Positions 12,590 to 23,590 are shown, counted from the stretch's first letter. The stretch: DNA of 64,000 bases from Eretmocerus hayati (GCA_029851415.1 CM056741.1:68748282-68812281); one strand, 5' to 3'. The notes: generated by a model from the letters alone, not told the origin. Numbers and translations: made by a program.

Positions 12590-12830
12590 TGTCTGATCTC
12601 ATCCCATCCCATCTTGTACCGTTCCGCCTCATCTCGTCCCGTGCCGTCGCAGTTCGTCCCGCCTTGATCCCATCCCACCTGTCTTGGATGGATTGGTCCT
12701 GTCCCATCCATCCACCCACCACCTGACTCTTTCATCTGTCCATCCCTCCATCCACCCGATTATCGATTCTTCAACCATCCGGACAACCCTCCTCCTCCCC
12801 CCATCCAAGACCCATACGGCTACCCATTAT
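12590..12830. repeat. C-rich simple-sequence array (catcc/gtccc type)
   Basis: Imperfect short-period repeats of catccc, gtcccgtgccgtc and catccatccaccc type. Frames reading through it are low-complexity. It directly precedes a conserved module shared with the array at about 16 kb. Confidence 0.75.
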
Positions 12831-13070
12831 ATCCAACCTCCTCCCCGGAGGCAACTTGAATGCGGGATCTGGCGGGACAGATTTTGGATAAGCGTTTGAG
12901 AAGGCGAGTGGAAGAGTGGCGTAACCACCATTATTCCCCCCCGTCCTCCCCGTCGTCGCCACCGCTGCTCTTCAACGTCTAGACCAAGATCTACCTTCGC
13001 CCAAAACCCGTCTCTCGAAAGACCCCGAAAACTGCCTCATAGCAAAACTGGCGTGACCGCCATTACTTAA
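12812..13070 (+). repeat. Conserved module flanking a simple-sequence array, copy b
   Basis: The order cggctacccattatatcc, then ggaggcaacttgaatgcggg, then ccaccgctgctcttcaacg matches 16367-16510 and, in reverse complement, about 3480-3540. A second related sub-block follows (ggcgtaaccaccattatt against ggcgtgaccgccattactt), suggesting an internal duplication. Confidence 0.6.
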
Positions 13071-13771
13071 TTTTGTCGGCATTAACAATGCACTTACACC
13101 CTTTTCCCTACCTATTTCAAATGCCTAATATATTGTATGAGGATAATACAAGAAAAGTTTGCGGATAGCCCTTGCCTGCAACGCATATTTAATAAGTGCA
13201 CAGTAAAATGGGATTTGTGATTTTTGAGCGATGTTCCAGCAATCTGACTATATGAGAGCTCAACTGAATAGAATGAGTATGTTGATTTTACGCAGAGCAT
13301 GAATTTCTGTTTGATTTAGAAATTCATGAGTACAATAGAATCTCTCCACGTGCGTAAGCGCGCTGATTTCCAGAATCATCAAGAGAAAATTAAATACATT
13401 AACTGCATAGAAATGATTTCATGAGATTCTTTTGTTTGGTCCGAGATCCCTGAATGATAACCCGGGCTATTCAGAGCGTATACTCATTGCGTGGATCTAC
13501 ACATCAAAATTTCAAGTAAGCAGAGGGTCATTTTATTTTGCTATTCGGAGTTTTCGGAACTATTGAACGCCTGGCCCTTTCTTTTACTCATAACAAGGAA
13601 GAAAGGTCCAAGCGCTTTGGAGAGCTCTAAAGTGTCAGAACTCCATGAATCTCGCACAAAATGTTTAGTGCCCGTATAATCAGCTGCAGAAGTTTGTACT
13701 CTCGTTTCTTCTCCTAAGCTCTTGAATCAAGAGGAAAGTCTCAGGTCGCAAGGCCATCTGTTTCACAATTT

Positions 13772-14102
13772 TTGACTCATAAGGGGAACACCAACCTAGT
13801 GGGTCCTGGACCCTGATGAAACTTTGGGAATCTTCTTGTTTTGGTGAGAAATGAACGTACCCAGAAGGGTTTTGTCCTATAGGCTTCCTATCCCAAGATA
13901 CAGCCATGGAAATCAGCATTGTCCATATAGGCTCATGATAAAATGACACATATATGACAACGCTAACCTCCATGACTGTATCTCAGGATAGGAGCCCCAT
14001 TGGACGAAACTCTTTTGGGTACCTTCATTTCTCACCAAAACAAGATTTCCAAAGTTTCGTCAAGATCCAGGACCCGCAAGGTTGGTGCTCCCCTCGTCAG
14101 TT
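13772..14102. repeat. F1 family foldback element, copy 3 (best preserved)
   Basis: Arms at 13772-13950 (inverse) and 13953-14102 (direct) share gaacaccaacctagtgggtcc/acccgcaaggttggtgctc, ggtaccttcatttctcacc and caaaacaaga. The centre is the short catataggctcatgataaaa. The outer ends are roughly tgactcataagggga and tcccctcgtcagt. It lacks coding capacity. Confidence 0.7.
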
Positions 14103-14419
14103 GCATGAAAATGACAGATTCTCTGACCCTTCCTTTTTCCTTGTCCGGAAAAATTGAAAATTCCATCTCGGCCTACTATTTGGTTTTCCGAATCAATGTC
14201 TCATACCTGTATCAAATCACTAGTATGCTCGTAATCTCAGACTCTCATCCAATAAGTCATTTGTTCTCTTATCAGTTTAATAAAAATTACTGCGCAGGAA
14301 ACTTACTATGGGTGCTCAATCATCTGACGAGGAATATCTTGGCCTATTGAAAAACAAGCGTTTTTCTCGAGAATCGGCAGAAAGAGCTACAATACACGCT
14401 GATAACGGGAGCAAATATG

Positions 14420-14755
14420 TAAGACAGGCCCAACTGCCATAATTGATTGTAGAAAGAGGCTCCTTGCGGCCGAAACATTTAAAAAAAGCGTAACTCCTAA
14501 GATCGAATTTGAAAAGAGCTTAACTACCATCATTCATTTCAGGAGGGGCCTGATCCCAGACAGGAAATTTCAAAAGAGCCCAGTTCTTTTACCCAGTCTA
14601 CGAGGATCTGGAGAAAGGATGTAACTGCTAGGATGATATTTTGATATTTTGAAAGGGCTCCAAATGCTGATAGGAAGAATTCAAAAAGATGTATCGCTCT
14701 GTGGAAGGGTATAACTGAGGGCGGGTCCAGGAAAAAGGCTTATTTACCGGGTAGA
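14420..14755. repeat. Very degenerate tandem repeat of roughly 55-60 bp
   Basis: Strings of the type 'aa.gtaactcctaagat..aatttgaaaag.gc' recur about six times with strong divergence (for example gcgtaactcctaagatcg, gatgtaactgctaggatg, gtataactgagggcggg). The period is approximate and was judged by eye. Confidence 0.4.
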
Positions 14756-15840
14756 ACTTCCTTCACCATACGCCTGAGCCTAAAGCCGCTTTTTTACATA
14801 ATGTACCGATGGAAACATCTTCTCCTCCCTTCAAATCACTTATCCCTATCTTCCCTAGTGAATAAGAGTTTCTGACATTTTTCCACGACCAGTGGAAGGT
14901 TCTCAAGCATATAAAACTGGCTAGCATGGATTGAGCCGACACCTCGCAATTAGATATCTGGTAAAACATGGAAACTCGGAGACAGTTCAACCTGAGTTCA
15001 TGATTTCAATTCATTTTCCGTGAGAAATTTGCACTGGAATTGGATTCTGTATCCGGAATAGGGGCGTACATTAATTTATTGGAATTACTGAGAAAATCTC
15101 AAATTCTATCCTCTAATTCGGGCTTGAATCTTCCGAGATTGCTTTATTTTTAATATTAGTCAGAGTGACTCGGCTTTTTATGCCTCTGGTGAGTCTTTTC
15201 AGTTTTTATCGATTTCCTCGGAATAACCGTTTTGCGGTTACGCCTATTTCCCACCGACCTCCTCATTTGATTTTCATACCTAGCATTATTGCCCTTCTCA
15301 CTACCCCTCCTTCAGACTGTAAATGTTTTTGCGAAAATTACCTATTGTCGACCATCGTCCTGAAATGCATTGAATGTGATCTTGATTAATATCCGAAAAC
15401 ATTTTCTAAACGCATATGACGCACCATGCAGAAATTTTTATCACATTATACCTACTAAATATCCAAATATGGGCGTACAGGCGTATCACCGTACCTAGTA
15501 TCAAATTGTCTCCCATCCGCACGGGCCATCCCGATTTGCTCTGGTTCTTTTTCAAAACACTGGTCAACTCATTTTGGGCAGTTCCCAGAATTATTCCGAT
15601 GACCACTTTTTTAGTCATCACTTTTAACCCTATGAACGATCCACACCGGGGAAATGTGAGAGGTGACGCCTCTGCTGACATGTTTTTGATGCATACAAAT
15701 GATGGCTGAGGAATAATGGCCGATGATCGATTGGTGATATTGATAAGAGATTCCTGAAGAAGTTCGGAAAAGTGGCATATTGTCGATGAGTGACCTAGTC
15801 AGCCAGTCTCATCCGCGCGTAACCCACACAGCCACGCGTG
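14756..15840. other. Unassigned intergenic DNA
   Basis: No gene or repeat recognised. The opposed 90-residue frames at about 15.4-15.7 kb are mutual shadows without motifs. Confidence 0.45.
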
Positions 15841-15849
15841 ATATTTTTC

Positions 15850-16150
15850 AGCCAGACCAGGTCGAATTAGACCAAACTAGACCGAACTAGACTAAAATAA
15901 TCCGAACCAGGCCAAATTAGACCTAACTATACCGAACGAGACCGAATCAGACTGAACTACAGTGAATCGAGCCAAACAAGACCAAACCAGACCTGATTGT
16001 ATTAAATTAGAACGAATTAGACCAGACTAGACCGAATTAAAGCGAACTAGACCGGATTCGACCGAGTTAGTTTGAACTAGTTTGGACAGATCAAATGAGT
16101 TTGAACTAAACTGAATCAGATCGTTAAACCGAAATAACCGAACTAGACCG
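15850..16150 (+). repeat. 10-bp period minisatellite (aactagaccg type)
   Basis: About 30 imperfect decamers such as aactagaccg, aattagacca and aatcagactg run in near-perfect 10-base register. Confidence 0.9.
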
Positions 16151-16168
16151 CACTTGGGTCATACTCGC

Positions 16169-16290
16169 ACGGTACTAGTACGGTACTAGTACGGTACCAG
16201 TACGGTACTAGTACGGTACCAGTGCGGTCCTAGCGCTCCTAGTGGTACTAGTATTACGTTAGCACGGTTCAAGTACGGTACTAGTACCGC
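16169..16290 (+). repeat. 11-bp period minisatellite (acggtactagt type)
   Basis: Units of acggtactagt/acggtaccagt repeat in 11-base register from 16169 for about five clean copies, then decay through 16290. Many units are self-complementary around gtac and ctag. It directly follows the 10-bp array and precedes the conserved module. Confidence 0.88.
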
Positions 16291-16366
16291 TAAGGCTGGT
16301 GGTACCCCACTAGACCATTTCAGACCGGACCACACTAAACAAGCCTCCCATTGACCCACGCATGAC

Positions 16367-16510
16367 CCACACGGCCACCCATTATACCCTACTACTTTCA
16401 CGTAGGCAACCCGATACGCGGGATCCAGGCGAACTGGTTCTGGACTGGCTTTTGTGAATTATAACTAGCGTTATTGTCACCTCCACCGCCGCTCGTTCGG
16501 CTTGTAGATG
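16367..16510 (+). repeat. Conserved module flanking a simple-sequence array, copy c
   Basis: The order gacccacacggccacccatt, then acgtaggcaacccgatacg, then ccaccgccgctcgttcgg matches copy b at 12812-13070. In all three places the module sits next to a simple-sequence array of unrelated unit. Confidence 0.65.
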
Positions 16511-18641
16511 TTTTTGATAGTTCAGAGGCTCCTAAAATGCTTTCGTAGTTCGGGAATGATGTTTGTAAAATGATGGATAATGATGAATTGCTGGTGACGT
16601 GTGCACTAGAAGACGATGCATTGTCCGGAGCAATGGTGAAGGGATGCTAAGGTCCATGATTGAGCAACACGAATTTTATATATGTAAAATACGTACAGTT
16701 TCGACCTCGTGCATGAATTCAGATTCACACACGCGCATACGGTCGATATTAGTTTTGTCGATGTGAAACGGAATCCTACGCCAACCTAGCCCGCGTGGTC
16801 CAGCCCCCCAGGTGGTGTCAGGTGGCAGAGTATTTTTACTGAAACTTTCCTTGAAGCGACTCTTGGAGTTGCCCTCCTCAAAAGTGCCGAACAGTGTCCT
16901 TTTTTGCCTGAAAGCATCATTTACCGCACATCTCCATCCGGCACCACGGGAATGGGTGAATCTAAGGACTTGCAATGGAATCATCCAATGCAAGCCTGGA
17001 AGACTTATCCATCAACCCGAGGGGCTCCCTGGACTCCAAAGAAGCCTAGGAGAGTCCCAAATCCCCCACCGAGGTGTGGGTGCGGCCTTGTGCTGGGGGC
17101 CGAACCCGAAAATCGGTAGTCGGGGGGGGGGGGGGGAGGAGCGGGTGACTGCTGAATCACTTGTGGTTTAGTGGTGACCGTCCCTCCAAACCGACGCGCT
17201 GGCAGAGCGTATCCCTGCCCCATGCCCATGGGGGTAAGCCGGGGTGGAGGCAGAAGCCGAGCACCCGGGGTATAGAAGATAAATTCCTGAGAGCAGCGTT
17301 TGTGTACTTGAGTAATAGTACGGAAATCATGCGCGTCAACGTGACAATATTAAGGAAATAACGTGACACCCACGTTATTCCTAGGCGATCATTTGTTACG
17401 TGCAAATCATGCATCTGCATGTTACTTTGTGTAGAAAATAACATGAGAGCATATGTGATGCATCTCGGCTGTCTGCTAATCTACCCTAGCGAACAACGAA
17501 TGCTTGACACATTCAGCAGAGCTGCGGCGCAAAGCAGTCAGTTTTTTTGGATTCTCCTCAACTCAGCGACTGCTGTTGATATTTGTACTCGTGAAGATTT
17601 TGTCACTCCTGGTCTTAGTGAAAAGTGTCCAGTTTTATTATGTGTCAGTGAGGGACAAATGATACGGGACGTCGATGAGCGGAGCCGTGACTAGAGGATT
17701 TCTCACGGGTGCACTATACGGACACCTCTCGAGGAGCTCCAGCCACCGCTGCACCTTCTAACCTCACATCTGTGAGTATTGCAGAAATTAATGTAGGAAT
17801 CATTGATATATGCCTCGTGGTGGGTTTACATCGACAAATCATCAGGGCGACGGATCGTCCTGAATCTGATGAGCCCCGAGAATATTTTTGTATCACATCA
17901 TGTCGTTTCACATGAAGTTATAATAAGACTTGTTTTGTCATACCTCACTATGGGTTCTTTGATATAACTGGTTTAGAGTCCAACTAACTACTTACTATGG
18001 TATTTTTGGTGTGCTTCTTAAGCTCGAAAAGTTGTGGAGATTCAGATATTTCATGAAGAAGTGAAATGAATTTGACTAATTGTATAGAAAAAATTTCGCC
18101 AAGTTTGCGGATGGGAATAACAAAGTTTCCGCGATTAGGTGTATCAATTGAACTTGGTCAGAGGTCTCACAGTTGATGTTTGAATGATTTATCATTATTC
18201 ACTTCATCTTTATGATGGGGACTTCCTTCTGTACTCTTTTGCCTCCTCAAGGAAAAACTCAAGTATTATCATGATTGGAATATCAAAAGCCGATACGAAA
18301 ATTCAGCGAAGAGTGACTCGAGTGAAACCCTATGGCTGTCTTAAACTCGAATAGCAAGTCTCTGGAACTCGTTCTGGATTCCTATCTGATACAAGTTAAC
18401 AAGAGCGGAACATAGAACAAATCGCTAGGACCCAGCGGCTGAAGAGAAGTAGCAAGTATCATGTTTTCGAGCATGTTCAAGCCTGAGGCAGGAGATGATT
18501 CTATGAAATCAATGGAGCGTATTATGTCAGTGAAGATGAATACAGTCATTGAGCAACGGAACAATAATTTCGTGATGTCTCTTCCCTTAGATCATATTTT
18601 TGGACATAATTAGATCAGTTCCACAATAGATCTACGAAATC
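16511..18641. other. Unassigned DNA with a G-run
   Basis: GC-rich sequence at about 16.9-17.3 kb includes a run of about 15 G starting near 17118. It has several open frames on both strands, none recognisable. It could be the end of an unknown retroelement, but no domain supports this. A short hairpin (ggaaataacgtg/cacgttattcc) lies at about 17353-17381. Confidence 0.4.
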
Positions 18642-18655
18642 AATACTGTTGCATG

Positions 18656-18710
18656 CTGAATAACCCTGAAGAAGGGTTGATAGAGCTTTAATAAATAAAA
18701 AAATAAAAAA
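18656..18710 (+). mobile_element. Severely 5'-truncated LINE-type 3' tail with target duplication
   Basis: A 55-bp insert contains a short hairpin (ccctgaagaaggg), gatagagctttaata and an aaataaa-rich tail. It is bounded by identical 14-bp copies of aatactgttgcatg at 18642-18655 and 18711-18724. Exact flanking duplication plus an A-rich end is the signature of target-primed reverse transcription. The source family cannot be named from so short a piece. Confidence 0.85.
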
Positions 18711-19024
18711 AATACTGTTGCATGTTAGTGAACATGAATGAATAGTGAAAATTTTAGTCGTTCTGGCGTCTGAAAAGATGCTTTTTTCAAAAATTCTGTG
18801 GAACAAATCATGTTTTTGACATGAATTTTGTCTCATTTTCTGGTGTCTTACTGAAGATGTGCCATTCTTATTGAACAATGCAATTTGAATGGTCTGCTCT
18901 TTTCCAATAGTTTACGGAACTATACTCGCTTGCGGGCAAAAATCAAGACGAAAGCTTTATGAAGCCATCATTCCGAAGCGACAGTTGAATTTTGAGTCTC
19001 ATCCTACGCGCTCTACATACGCTG

Positions 19025-19205
19025 CACAGTGGGGCCAGGACATCTTTCTAGGGCTCAGCGCCATGCAAATTCTTAACTTATCGCCGTGTCCGGGATCGGA
19101 CGGTATTCTGATAACTGAGAGCAACATTCCTCGTTCCCGGACATGGCAATAAGTTGAGAATTTGCGTGGCGCTGAGCCCTAGAAAGATGCGCGGGCCCCA
19201 CTGTG
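19025..19205. mobile_element. Transib-like foldback non-autonomous element
   Basis: The element is 181 bp with inverted arms of about 70 bp covering most of its length (shared strings catctttctagggctcagcg and gccaygcaaattct). The terminal 12 bp are a perfect pair, CACAGTGGGGCC and its complement. Identical CGCTG lies at 19020-19024 and 19206-19210. A GC-rich 5-bp duplication with CAC-starting ends is known for the Transib superfamily. The terminal heptamer CACAGTG equals the V(D)J heptamer consensus, also known to be related to Transib ends. No coding sequence is present, so the superfamily is inferred from ends only. Confidence 0.75.
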
Positions 19206-19210
19206 CGCTG

Positions 19211-20504
19211 TCAGTGTTAACAGCTCACGTTCCAATTCCTGGTAGCGCTGCCTACCTGTGGAATTACCCGAGGTCCGTGAACCAAAGCGTATCCTCCCTT
19301 GCCGGCGGCGATGACAGCCACATCCCCTTAACTGGTTGCGTCTGGCTCGATGATTCCTCCGTTGTTTCAGCATTCCTGTTCGCCATTTCTTGGGCAAATG
19401 CCATCTGGACTGCTTTGTCGTAAGTCATTCTCTCGGCTCCGAATAGAAATTTTGTTCTTGTCACTCCATCGTCAATTCCGTAGATCAATTGGTCTCGTGG
19501 ATTGTCTGGGATATTTTGTCCAAATTCACAGTGCATTGCTTCCTTTTTCAATTTAGCAATAATAGCTTTCACTGACTCTCCTTTTTCCTGTCGGCAGTGT
19601 TTAAGTTCGCATCCCTCACCAAGCATATTCCTATTTGGCTCAAGATGTTCTGACATTTTTTTGGTTGATGTTTCATAACCCATCTTCTTCGGTTCATCCG
19701 GAACACAATTATTCCATCAACGAGCACCCCAGGGGGCGGCTCACTAGGGACTAGCCGTGGCCAATGCCGTCTAATACGGCTAATTTTGTGGCAAATGCGT
19801 TACAGGTGCAAGTAGACAGAAGTAGCCAAGAGTGGCCTCGCTGAGATTTGAAGGAGTAGCATTTGTGGGGCCATGTTCTACTCCAAACTAATCCACCGCC
19901 GCTGGAATCTACTTCTGGCTACTGTATAGCTTGTGGTCCGGACCCAACAAGTGACCAACAGTAGTCAAATGGTGGCTCGAAGTAGCCATGAGTGGTTCCT
20001 ACAGGGTGAGAATAGTTGGAAGTAGTCGATATTAGCTGGTATCGGAACCGAGCGCAGGACTGCGCTACTCTCTCACCCTGTATGGACCACTCGCGGCTAC
20101 TTCGAGCTACTATTTGATCACTGTTGGTCACTTGTTGGGTCCGCAACACCAGCATTACTGTGGCCAGGAGTAGCTTCCAGCGGTGGTAAAGCAGTTTGGA
20201 GTAGAACATGGCCCCACAAATGCTAGTCTTTCAAATCTCAGCTAGGCCACTCTTGGCTACTCCTGTCTACTTGCACCTGTGGTGGGTCGCTCGCAGTAGC
20301 GCGCATCTGCCACAAAACTAGCCGTATTAGCCGGCATTGGCCACGGCTACTCTCTAGTAAGCCGCCCCTTGAGTACCCCTTGCTGCCTATCAGCAGTAGT
20401 AGGAACGCCACCTTCTTCTCGGTTATGGAGTTCACGTCAAAGTACTGCTCTAGTCTTTCCTGCCACGAGGACGAGTCGTCTGTTGATGAATCGAATTCGT
20501 TCAT
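19211..20504 (-). pseudogene. LTR-retrotransposon gag remnant (Ty3/gypsy type), split by an insertion
   Basis: On the minus strand, the N-terminal piece (about 20504-20380) contains WQERLEQYFDVN and KKVAFLLLLIG. This is typical of the start of the gag domain in Ty3/gypsy elements. After the 640-bp insertion at 19731-20370 the frame resumes with VPDEPKKMGYET, EHLEPN and ESVKAIIAKLKKEAMHCEFG. Then come RDQLIYGI and YDKAVQMAFAQEM, ending about 19264. The frame is offset by one base across the insertion and no CCHC zinc knuckle is visible downstream. The Transib-like element at 19025-19205 abuts its decayed end. No LTR, protease or polymerase was identified. Confidence 0.75.
19731..20370. mobile_element. 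640-bp palindromic non-autonomous element with 9-bp duplication
   Basis: The whole element is an inverted repeat. The left arm starts ggggcggctcactagggact and the right arm ends agtaagccgcccc. Arms continue inward (ccgtggccaatgccg/cggcattggccacgg; acatggccccacaaatg; agtgaccaacagt/actgttggtcac) to a centre near 20050. Flanks are GAGCACCCC (19722-19730) and GAGTACCCC (20371-20379), a 9-bp duplication with one difference. Long arms and a 9-bp duplication fit MULE or foldback-type elements; the superfamily is not settled. Confidence 0.8.
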
Positions 20505-21309
20505 GTATCCTATGTATGCTTTATCGCCATGTTGGTATTGTTTGCTGTTTCTTGGTTCACTCTTTCTGTACCTTCAATCTCGCTCGGGCTCTCTTCATTA
20601 TCTGTTGCACTCGCACTCGCATTTGCTAGGGTCACTGCACGTGTCGAGAAGTTTGAATGTTCTTCGTCGATTTCTCAACTGGTAAAGTCAAGGTCAACAT
20701 TTTCGGGTTCACCTGTTAAATCCAATGATTCCAACGATGACGATCCTGATAACATTTATTCCCTTCAGAACCCTTTTCTCTTAGCGCGGAGCACACGGCC
20801 GGGACATATGTTAACCTTTGTCTTGTTCGTCCGGCGCTTGGAAAACTGTCCTGACGCTATAAGTACTCACTTTTTGATGGTGACTTCTTATCCTCGTCGC
20901 CAATTATCGTGTACTGAATGAGTGGAGCACGCAGTTTCACCATAATTATTTATAATGTATTGATAACTATTACTTTGGAGTACAGGCCTCATAGGATGAA
21001 GGGCCTTATTTGTACAGTGGTGTAGTACGTTTTGCTTGTAGAGGGCGCATTTACATGAGCATATGGTGTCATGTGGAGCAGGCAGCACTATGCAGAGATA
21101 CACATTTACATACACATATACACAGCTCTAGCAGCTGATGTGAATGCATGATATACATGATGAAAAAAATTGTAACTACACGCCTTCTCGAAATAACTAT
21201 ATGTGGGCATTTTGGGTACGATCCAATGTTCGCCTTGTTTCACAAATCGTCTCTGTGTTTTACACATAATATCGCTCTCAGTCAACGTATTGCATACGTA
21301 AGTGATGGA
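20505..21309. other. Unassigned intergenic DNA
   Basis: No gene recognised. This side lies upstream of the gag remnant and could include its 5' leader or LTR, but no paired LTR was found in the window. Confidence 0.4.
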
Positions 21310-21596
21310 CTTTAGAGGTCTTGAGACAAGGAATCAAATGCGCTGAAGCTCGCTCAAATTGATTGAGGTAAAAAAAAAACTTGGCACGGGTTTCACTGGA
21401 TGCAAGTCCTTTGGTGATTCCTCAGCTGTGCCATCACGAAAAATTGATTCGAAGTCGATCCAAATCACACATTCCTTCACTTTTCAACATAACAAATGTA
21501 GAAAAATTATTGGGAAGGTCAACGAGTGCCCTTTCCTGAGATCGGTATATGGGGGCGAGTTGGTTACTTAGGCAAGTTGGGCACACTCACCTTGTA
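21310..21596 (+). repeat. F2 family fragment, right end
   Basis: Contains F2 strings (gaggtcttgagaca, caacataacaaatgtag, gtcaacgagtgcc) and ends near 21596 with aagttgggcacactcacctt. This is the F2 terminal repeat in diverged form. Confidence 0.55.
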
Positions 21597-22217
21597 TTAC
21601 ATAGTTAGTCGGTACTAGGCGTTATGAATTTGTAATGGCTCTAGGTACCATGAACATGCACCATCTTCCGGATAGAATGTGATTGTTTTCCATGCTCACG
21701 CAAAAAAGCGTCGGTTCGTTAGAAGTTAACGTCTTGTTGACGCTGTTTTGCGTGGCAGTTGCTGATGTGATCAGTAATGCACTACTCTCACAAACACGGT
21801 TCCTGCGCAATCACTAACAGCCAAAGCGGCTGCGCACTTTAGTCTTCTAATTGTTAAAGTTTCTCGAGATTGGGGATTAATCGATCGAGAGCATCACGTA
21901 TTGCGTGCATCGAGCATGTATTGAGCATTCCGTAGCCTTTATTCGCATCATTTCACGATAACTCCTCATTTTTATCTGGAGAAAAGTTATAGTTTCTATG
22001 TGAACTTCACTGCAAATCATCCGTGAACGATTTATCTTGTGAGCACAATAAAAGCAGGATAGATTCTCAAAAAATTACAAAAGTTAACCATATGAGGGGG
22101 AGAATCAGTCAGCTGCAGCATTCTCATGAGAATGAATTGCCAATAGATCATTCCTATTATGAATGCTGAACAAAGGGATGATGAGCTCTACAGTAGATTA
22201 GAATTAGGAATATTATC
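21597..22217. other. Unassigned intergenic DNA
   Basis: Nothing recognised. Confidence 0.45.
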
Positions 22218-22221
22218 TTAA

Positions 22222-22460
22222 CACGTTCGCTGCGGGGACGATTTTTCATAATTCTATTATAGTCACGAACTAAACTTCCGTATTTTAACAAATATGTCTG
22301 TATGGGAGCAAACTCTTTTTTGGCTCATTTGCATGCCCTGAGCAAAGTAAATCACATTGAAAGATTCTTATTGGGGATATTTTTCGAGTCATCATGGGTT
22401 GGTGAAGATCGAAGAATGAGAAATCGCTGGGCCCACCGGTGGGCCTCGCCGCAGCGAACG
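22222..22460. mobile_element. Decayed TTAA-type (piggyBac-like) MITE
   Basis: TTAA at 22218-22221 is followed by CACGTTCGCTGCGG. The inverse string CCGCAGCGAACG lies at 22449-22460. A perfect 16-bp palindrome GGCCCACCGGTGGGCC sits just inside the right end (22430-22445). The right TTAA is lost (CAGT instead). Ends of the CACGTTCGCTGC type after TTAA are common in insect piggyBac-derived MITEs, to my knowledge. Confidence 0.6.
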
Positions 22461-22544
22461 CAGTGACCACAACGATTACATACGCCTTTGCACCATAGAG
22501 GTATTACCTCTATGCTTTGCACTCGATACTTCATGAATGATTAC

Positions 22545-22784
22545 AATTGAGGGGGTGGGTGGAAAAAGGGCGTAACTGCAAAACAGTCATTTTGAAAGAA
22601 TCAATGAAAACTTGGTGAAAACCGCCAGAGGCGTACTTGGACGAGTGGACTGACTGACTTATTGCGAAGAATATAGCATTCTCGTTTTAGCCCAATCCGA
22701 GTCGGAGAATGGAATTTGATTCTGAGCTTTTTTCGGCAATTTGAAAAGATGCAGTTACGCCCACTTCCACCCACCCCCTCAATT
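22545..22784. mobile_element. 240-bp MITE with GC-rich inverted ends
   Basis: Left end AATTGAGGGGGTGGGTGGAA, right end CCACCCACCCCCTCAATT. A further inverted pair lies inside (gggcgtaactgca and tgcagttacgccc). TTAC occurs on both flanks (22541-22544 and 22785-22788) and may be a 4-bp target duplication. No coding sequence. Confidence 0.75.
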
Positions 22785-23519
22785 TTACTTAATGAACCAG
22801 TAATTCATCAGCAATCGTTGCCTAGGCAAATTATGACTCTTGAAAGGACTATCGTTATGAGATATGGAAGCGTAGCTACCCTGGTGGAAAAAACAGCGTA
22901 GTACTGCAGTAGTCTACTGTCTGGCTGATCGTACTATTGTAGTAGCTTACTGTCGTACTACTGCAGTAGCCTACTGCAGTAGTACGACCGTAGTCTACTA
23001 CAGTACTACTGAGCGTACTACTGTCGTACTACTGGATAATAGTACTGAGCTGGATTTCGCTGCTGTGTTTACTTTCTGCCCTTGAGAGGATAGAGGCAAA
23101 GAGAAAAAATTATAAAAAGGTGAGATCTCTAGATGAGTTTAGGCTCACTCATGAGGAGCACCTTCGTAAAAGACTTGTGCGCTACTTTTTCAAAATGCTT
23201 CAAACCCATAACATAACATAACCTTCACACGCCAAGCGCGCGCCCGCTCTCCCCGCAAACTCACACAGCAGAAGACAAGAGTCGAACTGTCATGTCGCGG
23301 CCGTACTCATCGTTTTGTTTTGATATGTCGAAGCAACAATTTAACCGTCTTATGTTGATACATTCTGTCGGATTCTGCCATTTGAGTATCAACGATAGGC
23401 TATGGATAACAAAGCCGGTTGTTATTCATGCCGATAAACAACAAAAATGAGGCCCAGATCACGAGCCCCTCGTGGGGGCTCGACGCGTATAAGTAACATT
23501 TGAGCACTAATAGTGAAAG

Positions 23520-23590
23520 TGAGAATTAGCGCAAGTGGCAACAGGTCCGCCTCGCACGCGGGAGGCTCGGGATCGCTTCCCGGTAACGAA
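23520..23590 (+). tRNA. tRNA-like sequence in the left arm (probably a pseudo-tRNA)
   Basis: A-box-like TAGCGCAAGTGG (23527-23538) and B-box-like GGATCGCTTCC (23570-23580) are about 43 bases apart, as in tRNAs. Between them is an anticodon arm with stem tccgc/gcggg and loop ctcgcac. That places CGC after T, resembling an Ala-type anticodon. The T-arm tcggg/cccgg folds with a 7-base loop. The acceptor stem does not pair convincingly. T-runs follow at about 23592, which could end Pol III transcription. Best read as a tRNA-derived block captured in the element, not a working tRNA. Confidence 0.55.

Noticed and set aside
16676..17444. Unknown protein or retroelement in the GC-rich 16.7-17.4 kb patch
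   Set aside because: Several overlapping frames on both strands, no domain motif, and a G-run; no support beyond composition.
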